A stretch of 53,186 nt of DNA from Chrysiogenes arsenatis DSM 11915 (GTDB taxonomy: Bacteria > Chrysiogenota > Chrysiogenetes > Chrysiogenales > Chrysiogenaceae). A program made the translations under genes and the position numbers. The DNA is taken from assembly GCF_000469585.1 (NCBI RefSeq), contig NZ_AWNK01000004.1:104311-157496 (forward strand), in the 5' to 3' direction. The stretch's first letter is position 1, and each line of letters begins with the position of its first letter. Below the pieces are notes generated by a model. That model made no database searches. It saw only the letters and a list, made by a program, of their open reading frames with translations, and was not told the origin of the DNA. This document shows, in pieces, positions 26,445 through 35,200 of the stretch.

Positions 26445-26468
26445 CTATTTCTTGTACCCCACGTTCAT
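26445..26468 (-). CDS. Seven-codon mini-ORF (possible leader peptide)
   Basis: ATG-AAC-GTG-GGG-TAC-AAG-AAA-TAG encodes MNVGYKK. A strong AGGAGGT lies 5 bases upstream of its ATG, and its stop codon overlaps the ribosome site of the next gene. The unusually good initiation signal suggests it is translated, perhaps to couple or tune the fibre operon. Confidence 0.4.
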   Translation of the reverse strand: MNVGYKK

Positions 26469-26502
26469 AATGAACCTCCTGAAATAGATTTTCGACAATC
26501 TC

Positions 26503-26531
26503 AGTATAGGGTTAACTCATGTTATTGTTGA
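26503..26531 (-). promoter_or_regulatory. Sigma-70-like promoter for the fibre-DGR operon
   Basis: The minus strand has TCAACA, a 17-base spacer, and TATACT (4/6 and 5/6 matches). The predicted start is near 26,496, just before the mini-ORF. It would let the fibre-DGR cassette be transcribed separately from the late genes at 29-52 kb. By-eye prediction. Confidence 0.45.
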
Positions 26532-26635
26532 GCTTGAAACATTGATTCGTTGCAGAAAATCCGGCAAAAGCGGCAGAAGTGGGAAAGGTGCCAGAAGTGT
26601 AGTGATACATTGGTCGAGCCTACGCCAAGTATCGC

Positions 26636-26664
26636 TTGATTCTCATGCTATTCACCACTATATT
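26636..26664 (+). promoter_or_regulatory. Sigma-70-like promoter for the exported protein gene
   Basis: TTGATT, a 17-base spacer, then TATATT, ending 75 bases before the ATG at 26740. It faces away from the fibre-DGR promoter. The two sites account for most of the 271-base gap. Confidence 0.5.
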
Positions 26665-26739
26665 GCGCCAAGTCGTTACGGAAATCGTCTTAGCGTTCAC
26701 GAATGAAACAACGATTTTAACAGTTGAAGGGGGGTAGGT

Positions 26740-27219
26740 ATGAAGATTTTGGCCACATGCTTCCTAGTATTTATTGGACTATCCATATTTGCAGTTGCTG
26801 GAAACTACGAAGTTACAATCACCCGTAACGACCAAGACCGTTACGAGGTTATTGGGAAGGATATTTTTATTCACACACAAAACTGTTACGAATATGAGTA
26901 TTATTCCGGCGCTATCCTTAAAATGGCAGGCTACCGCGGCAAGATCATTTTTCCCAATTCAAAAAAACAGTGCGACGTGATAGGTGTTTACGGTTTAAGT
27001 AATCAAAATGCAGGAAACTACCAAGTAAGCGTAAGTAGAGAAAGTAGCAATTTATACAAGATAGTTGGTAACGATATGTATATTAAGACAGCAGCATGCG
27101 TCAGACCTGGCATGATGATAGAAGCAATCCTATCAATCAATGCTGGAGGACGTGGCACTCTCTATATGGATGGTAACGAGTGTATGGTAATAGGGATATA
27201 TTCGATGCTTGCACTTTAA
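26740..27219 (+). CDS. Exported protein with two tandem copies of one domain
   Basis: The 159-aa protein has a signal peptide (about 1-21, ending FAVAG) and then two related ~65-residue units. The first begins GNYEVTITRNDQDRYEVIG and the second GNYQVSVSRESSNLYKIVG. Each has one Cys after a (D)IFIHTQNC / DMYIKTAAC strand and a second Cys before VIG(V/I)Y, so each copy likely holds a disulphide. It should act in the periplasm or outside the cell. The gene lies on the opposite strand to the virion genes, beside the antirepressor, with its own promoter, as lysogenic-conversion genes do. I do not recognise the family. Confidence 0.75.
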   Translation: MKILATCFLVFIGLSIFAVAGNYEVTITRNDQDRYEVIGKDIFIHTQNCYEYEYYSGAILKMAGYRGKIIFPNSKKQCDVIGVYGLSNQNAGNYQVSVSRESSNLYKIVGNDMYIKTAACVRPGMMIEAILSINAGGRGTLYMDGNECMVIGIYSMLAL

Positions 27220-27291
27220 CGCCTACTGCGCATTTTAATGGCTAATTAAGTCCAAACGCAATTCCACCGTTGGAGTGGAGAATGGGGAAGC

Positions 27292-27519
27292 GTGAACGCT
27301 AAAATAATCATCACAGGATTGCTTTTCATTGGTGCAGCACTGATTGTGGATGCGGTTTTCTGGTCTACCCCGAAAATCAATTCCTACGAAGACTGCATAC
27401 TTGAATCCATGAGAGGCGTATCGAGCAATACCGCGGCTTATGCAATCAGGAGTGCATGCCGCAGTAAGTTTCCTGAACAGCCGAAAGTTGACTGGAGACA
27501 GTTTCAAGACCAACAATAA
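27292..27519 (+). CDS. Small single-span membrane protein
   Basis: The 75-aa protein starts at GTG (GGGGAAGC upstream). It has one N-terminal hydrophobic helix (KIIITGLLFIGAALIVDAVF) followed by a soluble part with EDCILESMRGVSSNTAAYAI and a second Cys in RSACRSKFP. The DC(I/V)LExM(K/R)GVxS...AxxAC pattern occurs in many small proteobacterial proteins of unknown function. It follows the exported protein on the same strand with a 72-base gap. Confidence 0.65.
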   Translation: MNAKIIITGLLFIGAALIVDAVFWSTPKINSYEDCILESMRGVSSNTAAYAIRSACRSKFPEQPKVDWRQFQDQQ

Positions 27520-27551
27520 TAATTGACAGGCACCTGTATTAACAGCAACCA

Positions 27552-27968
27552 TTACCAAGAATTCTGCATGTTTCTATAAAATTCGTGTGCAGTACTGAGT
27601 AGTTCGATTTCCGCAGGGTGATCGTCTATGCCTAAATACGTCTCTGATAATATAATGCCGAGAGCTTCGCAAGCGACTCGCTTTTGCCTGTATGTGAGTT
27701 GAGTAAAGGTTTCGCCAGAGGTGGAATCAAGTGCATTCACAAAAATGCTAATAGCCAATATGTTTGGTTTAATTTTAATATGTTTTGGGGAAAACAAAGC
27801 AGGAAACCTTCTAATTGCGGGGACGGTTATCTGTATTGCTAAGTCATCACTGGAAAAATTTTTATCGTTGCCGACATGAACTTTATGCGATAACGCAAGG
27901 TATGTGGAAACGATAGCAGTAACCTTTGCTTGCAAATTAACTGCGCGAAAATTGTCAAAAAACCCCAT
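27552..27968 (-). CDS. Hypothetical protein, 138 aa
   Basis: The ATG at 27968 is chosen because AGGAGG lies exactly 6 bases upstream. An in-frame GTG at 27974 would leave no spacing. The protein starts MGFFDNFRAVNLQAKVTAIV, is mixed helix and hydrophobic, and has no signal peptide or recognised motif. It faces the two plus-strand genes and stops 32 bases from the 75-aa gene. It may be a prophage-borne accessory gene. Confidence 0.55.
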   Translation of the reverse strand: MGFFDNFRAVNLQAKVTAIVSTYLALSHKVHVGNDKNFSSDDLAIQITVPAIRRFPALFSPKHIKIKPNILAISIFVNALDSTSGETFTQLTYRQKRVACEALGIILSETYLGIDDHPAEIELLSTAHEFYRNMQNSW

Positions 27969-28043
27969 TGACACCCTCCTAATGACTTTATCCTCATTCT
28001 GTACTTGCGGAATATAACCTGTAATCTAAGATTAAAAATAAAT

Positions 28044-28300
28044 TTGACAACCCCCGCGCTTGCTGCTAGTGTCCGCCGCAATAGGTGCTAGTAACACCCA
28101 ACACAAGGCGGATCATCACGCCCCGTAAGCGCGGTATTTTTATGCCCGAAAATCATTTATAATGGTGGCATTCCTTTACCTTGTTGCCTATGGCGGCGGG
28201 AGTACGACGAAATAAGGCGCTTGCGCACGAATAAGTCTGCTGTCCTTGTGCAGTTACTAGCTCCCGCCTTTAGTAAGGGCGCAGAACACAAGGGAGGTGT
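28044..28300 (+). ncRNA. c4-type antisense RNA / leader region ahead of the antirepressor
   Basis: The stretch resembles the immunity leader of P1/P7/P4-like phages, where c4 RNA represses the icd-ant message. A promoter-like TTGACA with extended TGCTAG lies at 28044-28072. GGCGGGAG (28195-28202) is perfectly complementary to CTCCCGCC (28261-28268), and CCTTGTG (28244-28250) to CACAAGG (28288-28294) beside the ant ribosome site. TATAAT occurs at 28158-28163. I recall similar leaders from enterobacterial prophages. Exact RNA ends cannot be given. Confidence 0.5.
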
Positions 28301-28304
28301 CGCC

Positions 28305-29210
28305 ATGACACACACAGTTAATTCCACCACGTCTCACGTTGTTCCCGTTTCTTTTCACGGCCACGAATTACTCACCACCGAAAAAGACGGCAAGGTCTAC
28401 GTTGCCATGAAACCCATCGTCGAAGCGATTGGGTTAGATTGGACGGCGCAATTCAGAAGAATCCAACGACAGCCTGTGTTATCTCAAGGTATTGCCATCA
28501 TGGCAACACCCTCCGCAGGTGGCGAACAGGAAACAACTTTTCTCCCCCTCGACCTACTCAATGGCTGGCTCTTCGGTGTTGACGTCAACCGCGTTAAGCC
28601 CGAACTCAAAGAACGCCTACTCCAATATCAAAAAGAATGTTACCACGCCCTTGCCGACTACTGGGGCAAAGGGGTAGCCGTGAACACCCGCGTGACCATC
28701 ACCCCTGAACAGAAATCCGAACTCCAGCAGTACGTCAAACAGATCGGCGCGGCCAAGAAGTGCTACGGTGCCATCTGGGGGCGGTTCAATAACCACTTTA
28801 AACTCGGCAGCTACACCGAACTGCCGTCAGCGAAGTTTGACGAAGCCATGACCTACCTTGACCGCCTCGCGCAAGAACACGGCCTTGGCGAATACAAAGA
28901 CCGCCTTGATAAATTGCGCGACACACCGGGCGCGATGCTCGATGCCGCGCTTGATGAGTTTGCCAACCTTGGTGACATGAGCGAGCACGGCGTTTCCGGA
29001 ATGGATGCCTTCCGCTACGACAGACAGCCAAGTAAGCTGTTTGCCTTCTTCTCCCACATCATGCAGGGAATGCCGCTGGCCGCCCAAGCGCTGCAAGAGT
29101 ACAAGGCAATGAAAGCCAAGCAGGTTAAGGATGCTAAAACAATCGATATGATCAGCACGACGATTGAGGAGCGGAAGAAGGATACCATGCCGCAACCGAC
29201 GACAGCATAA
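28305..29210 (+). CDS. ant: P22-type phage antirepressor
   Basis: The 301-aa protein has the P22-antirepressor N-terminal domain (about 10-110): VPVSFHGHELLTTEKDGKVY, AMKPIVEAIGLDW, then FLPLDLLNGWLFGVD and RLLQYQKECYHALADYW. A helical C-terminal region with TPEQKSELQQYVKQIG follows, as in related Ant proteins. Start 28305 is chosen for the strong GGGAGG 7 bases upstream. The frame is open further upstream to a TTG at 28221 but has no ribosome site there. Such proteins bind and inactivate the prophage repressor. The upstream c4-like leader would keep it silent in the lysogen. Confidence 0.85.
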   Translation: MTHTVNSTTSHVVPVSFHGHELLTTEKDGKVYVAMKPIVEAIGLDWTAQFRRIQRQPVLSQGIAIMATPSAGGEQETTFLPLDLLNGWLFGVDVNRVKPELKERLLQYQKECYHALADYWGKGVAVNTRVTITPEQKSELQQYVKQIGAAKKCYGAIWGRFNNHFKLGSYTELPSAKFDEAMTYLDRLAQEHGLGEYKDRLDKLRDTPGAMLDAALDEFANLGDMSEHGVSGMDAFRYDRQPSKLFAFFSHIMQGMPLAAQALQEYKAMKAKQVKDAKTIDMISTTIEERKKDTMPQPTTA

Positions 29211-29216
29211 ACGAAC

Positions 29217-29250
29217 AAAGCCCCCTCCAATTGCGAAGGGGGCTTTTTTT
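29217..29250 (+). terminator. Rho-independent terminator between antirepressor and late genes
   Basis: GCCCCCT (29220-29226) pairs with AGGGGGC (29237-29243) and is followed by seven T. AAAG on the other side makes it partly bidirectional, so it can also end the convergent late operon that stops at 29261. Confidence 0.9.
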
Positions 29251-29260
29251 ATTCTCCCCC

Positions 29261-32200
29261 CTACAACCCAACCGCCCTGACGTTCCGCAGATATTCACGG
29301 TTATAGTCGTACACCAGCTTATATTTCGACTCCGGCAGATTCAACTTTGCCCACCGCAGGAACTTCATTCGCTCCTGATTGCTCGGTGCTCCGGCAATGA
29401 GTATCGGCTGACGCACCCGAAGCGATGCCTGTAATGACGTATGAATACTCTGGCGTTCCTTGAAGCTCCCAGCATTGCGCTTCGCCTCACGAATCAACTG
29501 CCGTGCCGTCTCCCTATCACCAAGCAAGACAGCCTCGTATACCGCTTGATTCAACGGGCTACGCTCGGTTTTTCCGAACCGGCCTGAAGAAGTCCGCTTC
29601 GACTCAATCCCCATGTGTGACGCATACCGCCGCGTTACTTGGCGAATATCGTTAATATCGCGCCGTACTTTCTCAAGGCGAACCTCGTTCAAATCAATAT
29701 CGGAATAAATCCCCGCAGTCATACCAGCACGCTTGTAGCTGCGATAGAACGCAAATGCCTTTTGTCCGATCTGGTCAATGTCGCGTCCGGTCAATGTACC
29801 TTGCTCAATATAACGCATCAGCAGTTCTGTCACCGCGCTAATCGTTGCAAGCCCCGGAGGATCAAGCGGACTCTTCACCCGTTGCTGGTCAGTAATATCC
29901 ATCCCCATCTGAATATAATTCCCAAAGAAGCCGAACGCAGCGCCAGCCATCAACGAAGCATGTGCGCGGCTGAACATGAGCGCCATTAGGTACGCCCGAT
30001 CTTCCTGCTTCATTGCCTCCTCAATCTCTTCCCAATCCGCACCCGGATCGCTCAGGCCGAACAGTGCTGCCCGTGCCGTAAGTACCGCCGTGCCGCCCAC
30101 GAACGCCGTGGCGAAGTAGCGCAGTATTGGCACCAACGTCCGCACCATTTCCTTTGTGTCGCCGCTCTTGATTGCATCGACAAACGGAACCAGCATATTC
30201 TTCCAGAACATCCGGCTTACTTGCGTTGCGAACTTCTGGTACTTGAACAGGAACCGCCCAACGCGAGTATCGACGTAAATCGGCACTTGGTCAATCCTGT
30301 ACGAACCTTGCGGAATATTAACCATCAGTCGCAGGAAGCGACCCGTCTCTTCGCCCTTGCCGTTTTCTGCAATCAGCTTGTCAGCGTGAATGCCGTTTTG
30401 CTCCATGAATTTCAGGTACTTCTTGCTGTCGTCACTGTTCATGTTGGCGTTCCACGCTTGGAGTGCATCGGAAAGCTGGATCATCCCCGCCGCCAGTGCG
30501 TGAGAACGGATGATATTTTCCGTTGGCGTATATCCACCCCATTTCATTGTCCATGCTGCAAACTTCGAGAGCTTGTCCTTTACTTGGCCAGCCGCATCGA
30601 AATAAGTGTCCGTGCTTTCGGTATCGCGCAGAATGTTCATCACATCCTTGCCGAGAACACCAAGGCTAATGCCCGTTTGCTGAATCTCTTGCCACTCCTG
30701 CGTAAGCTTCGCGTATGCACGCGCAGCCGTTTTCCAGCCAAAGAGTTGCGTGGTAAGCTGACTACCGCCGATCACGTTCAGTATTGCCGTGGCGGGGTTC
30801 CCAAGCTGCATAGCCGTTGCCAAAATGTTCAGGTTATCCATGAGCGAAAGGATGGTATCGGGAGATTGGCGATTATAAACCCGCGACTCTATGGCGCGAA
30901 TATAATCAATCGTGCCGGGGTCGAAGCTCTGCCCTGCCACTTCCGCGAACAGGTCTTTGGTTCCTGCCGTTGTCGCTTGCCCGAATTGTTCTATTTGGCT
31001 CACCCGCGTTGCCCACTTGGTCGTGTACTTCTGAAATGCCGTCCAAGTGTAGTCGTAAAATATTTCCGGCAACTTCGCACCACGCGCCCGCTCGACTCCG
31101 GCAAAGTAGTCGTTTTTGATCTCGGTCGTGAAGTAGCTTTGCAGATAGTCCATTGCCTCCATAGGTTCTTTGATATGCCCACCATCAAGCAATGCTGCCA
31201 CTATTTCATTCCAAAGTTCAATATTGTTTGCCGGATTACGGAGGACTTCCTGTACTTCTGGCCGAATTGCACGCGGCCAAAACTCACCCTTGCGGATACG
31301 GCCAATTTTGCGCCATCCACCCGCCGCTTTCGGATCGGCAACCAATATGCCTTCGAACCCGTCAGGCTGCTTGATAGTCTGGTTGATCGTACCCATGTCG
31401 AAGTAAACCGCTTTCACCTCTTCGATCAAAGCACGCAATTCAGGATGGTTTGCAATGACTGCATCAGCTTCCGCTTTGCGCCCGTTGTCGTGGTGCTTCC
31501 AGTATTCGGCAAAGAGCTTTGTCGATTCGTCGTCAGTCACCTTATCCAGCAGTGGCTTAATGCGCCCGTTTACAAATCCCGTGCGCTCGTCCACGCGGTC
31601 ATAGAAACGGTCAACGCGGTTCCCAAGGTCGATCAGCATAGGATGCTTCGAACGACGCAAACGGTCGGTGGCCGACTCGAACAGGCCGATACCCTTCATT
31701 AAACTTTTGGCCGTAGAATCAATCCTTGCCGGTGTCGGGATGGGGGCGATGTTCTGCGCTGCAGTATTCGTTGGCGCGGATGATCTTGAATAGCGGATAC
31801 CGGAACTCTGGCCATCGCCTCTCTCCATATTCACTGCATTCTCAGTAGCAGATTGCGCCATGACGACAATATCTGCCGCGGTAAGCTCATTCGCCCACTT
31901 CACAAAGCGGAGCCTGTCAGCACCCTTAATGGCACTACCAAGAGCGCGTAATTGCTTGCGTACCCATGCAATGAATTTCTGCGAGAGGGGAACATCCGGA
32001 TTAGCTTCGACGAAGTAGCCAAGCGCCTCCTCGGTTATCAGGTGCGCTTCGGTTTCCTTTGGCACACGGTCAAACGCGGCTCTTACCCTTGGATTCAGTG
32101 TGCGCATCTTCTCGAACTGTTTAAGAATACCCTGGAACTCTGCATCGTTCTGACCAAGCTGGCGCAAGTGGACACCGACCTCATGGAGCATCAGCCCCTT

Positions 32201-35200
32201 AACGTCGTGGTCTTTGCCGATGTTATCAGCGACCAAGTGCGCTACGCCGTCTTTGACATAACCAAGCACACGCCCGTCAGCGGAGTATTTAACGTCGGTG
32301 GTAGTGGTCAAATCCCGCTCCATCTGTGCGCGGGAAATGATCTTGAATTTCCCCGTACCCATCAGCAAGTCGGCAAAACCTTTGACCTTGCTGAACGCTT
32401 TGTCAACGGCGTCCTTGAGCGTTGACGCGGTGTGTGCGTTGGCGAGTGGCGTGGTTGCGGCCTGATTATCGAAAATATGGATATTGACAAAATCGCTGTC
32501 GCTTTCCATATTATCAGTGATGGAAACCTCTGGTTGCATCGAGAACCCGCCCCCCTCGGCAGATATCCGGGGTACAGGGCGGGTTTCTTTTTTGCGATCC
32601 CATAACTCTTGCGGGTTATGATTGACATTATAATAAAGGTTTCCGCTATCATCCTCTGCTACTGTTACGCCAGCATGGACATTCTCCCCGTCAATACTTA
32701 CTATGCCGTCGAAATAATGGAATGCAACCACATTGTCATCACGACCTACTTCCTCATTACGCCCATGATAGCGCCCATTTTCTATGATATCTCTCACGGA
32801 AGGTATCAATTTAACTTTCAGCGGATTACGCTTCAGGCCGTCTTTTGTCTTTCCCCATCCCTTCGACGTAAACCGTATATCGCCTATCTCCTCACGGTGC
32901 GCTACCGTGCCTTGCAGGTTTTCGCGGTAGTATTCACGCGCGGCAGCAAACAGGTCATCACCCTGAATCTCGTCCCCAGTGAGTTTCGCGACCGTTGGAA
33001 TATCTGATTTACTGCGGCTGAAAAGCTCCACGCCTTTATCTGTCTCGCGGGTTTGCACGGTATCAAAAAGATTTTGGAATGCTTCCGCAATAGGGGCAAT
33101 CTCATCTGGTCGCAGATAAGGGTACCGATCCTGATTGCGCCGGAAGTCAAACGCGCCAACAACATTGGCAAGGTAGTCGTTGTGGTAGCCGTTTTTGGTC
33201 ATATCTTCGATGACGAAGTTCTCGAACGCTCTGGATGCCCGCTCAAGTGTGCGGCTCCAGTAGTCGTTACTGCCCTTGTCGTTTTTGGCTGAACGCTCGG
33301 ACATTGGCGAATCGTTCAGTTTTTCCACCAAGTTAGCAAAGGCTCTTTCGACCTCCGGCCGCACACCTTCTGGGTGGTTTGGGTCAAGGCTCCAGTTCTT
33401 TTCCTGAAAATGTTCGTTATTAGGATTCCTCTTGCGCGCCGCCTCAAGATAAGCGCGCGATTTTGGATGTGCCGGATAATCCTTATGGACGTACATTTGT
33501 TCCGGCTTGTGGGTAATGTAGTTCGCATCACGGAACGCCTTTTCATCACCTGTAAATTCTGTCACGCCACGTTTGCGAGAAAAGTAATTGTCCAGTGCAT
33601 GAAACCACTCGTGGGCAAGCGAACCCGACCCGCGTGTCTTTGTCAGGTTGATAACGGTTTTGTCCGCCTCATAATGCGCACTCGCTTTGCCGCCGCCACG
33701 CGAACCGAAGCCAAGACCAAGTGTGCCATTCAGCGATATAGCTTTTGGTGGAATACCGACGATATTTGCCAAGTCCATCAGTGCATCGTAAGCGTCATTC
33801 AAATCCGCTTGCCGTTTGCCTTGCTCAACCCAATTGCCGAACTCAACACCACGGAAACCAAATGTATCAGCGAACTGTTCAGGGGTAACGTCTTTCCCTT
33901 TGCGGTAATCGGAACCAGCGCGGGGTCGTTCCTCTTTGGAGCGCACATCGGATTTCTTGACGTTATCGCGCTCTTTAATTTTTTCCCACGCCTCTGCAAG
34001 CGCCTCGATGTTGTTCTTGCGGTATGCAAGTGCTTCTTTGCTGGTAGGGAATCTTTCTGTGAGTGGACGATATTCTTTATCCCCTTTGCGAAAGACGGCG
34101 AACCCTTTGTCTTTTGAACCACGAATTTCGTAGGCATCTGCGGTCGATGTTGATTTACCTGTTGCGGTGCGGTCGGTTTTCAACATTTCGCTCGCGACAT
34201 CAATAACGACGTTTTCCATTTCAATTATCGAATCGGAGGCGTTGAGATCAATGCGCTTATAGTTTTCATCAACTTGAATCAGCGCGTTCGCTCTTGGAAC
34301 ACGCTCTCCATTATCGTTGTATGTGTATGATTTAGAGTAAACTTGCGCCTCACCGATACGATCCCATTGATCACGCGGTATCGATTGTAGAATACGGACG
34401 TGCACGGCATCGTTGTTGGATTTACGGATTAAATCGAGCGCCGCATCATTGTCCATAGTGCCAACGCGAGCCATAAACGCACGGATGGCTTTTACGTCCT
34501 TCACCCACTGAGCCAGCTTGTACCCTGAGCGCGGCTTGTTGGGTATCTTGTTTCTGAAAACCGTGGCGATTGCCGCCGTCTTGTCGTCCATCTTGTCGAT
34601 ATCTTCTTTCGGCCATATCTTCGAGAGTGGCATATTGTTAAGCTCGGCATCGCTGTATTCTTTATCGAAAGAAGAGCGCCATGTGTCTTTCTTCGCCCCG
34701 CCGATCTTCTCTCCAACATCATCGATCTTCTCTGCTGGCTTGGCAGGTTTCTCTTCTGTTTTTACTTCCGTCTGTGTTTTTACCTTCGCCTCCGTCGCCT
34801 TCTGTGCTGCTGGCTTGCCGTCGCCTTTTGCCTCTGATTGAACGTCTGCGGCCTTCGACTCTGTCTTTACGTCCGGCTGAATGTCCGCTTTCTGATTCCT
34901 CGATGCTCCGCCCCATACATCCGGGGTAAAGCGCACCGTCATCCCTTCCCGCAATTCGGTCTTAGGGAGAAAGGTTTTTGCTTTTAGATTGAACGTGTAC
35001 GAGTCATTGAAGCGCAGGAATAATTCGTCGCCATCCTTGACCACTTTGAATACCGGAGCCTGTTTGAACTCTGGAACCCTGCTCACGAATTTTCTAAAAA
35101 CCTGCCCCACTATCTTGCGCTGCTTTTCATCGCCATTAGTGAAAGTTGCAGCATCAATAACCGTGTCGGCCTTTATCTCGTTAAGCGACGCCAGACGTGC

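Noticed and set aside
28221-28304. N-terminal extension of the antirepressor from a TTG at 28221
   Set aside because: No ribosome site is present there, while the ATG at 28305 has a strong GGGAGG. The stretch is part of the c4-like leader.
30221-31702. Plus-strand open frame of 493 codons
   Set aside because: It lies wholly inside and antisense to the 2,846-aa virion protein. Its Cys/His/Arg-rich product has no recognisable domain, and there is no ribosome site.
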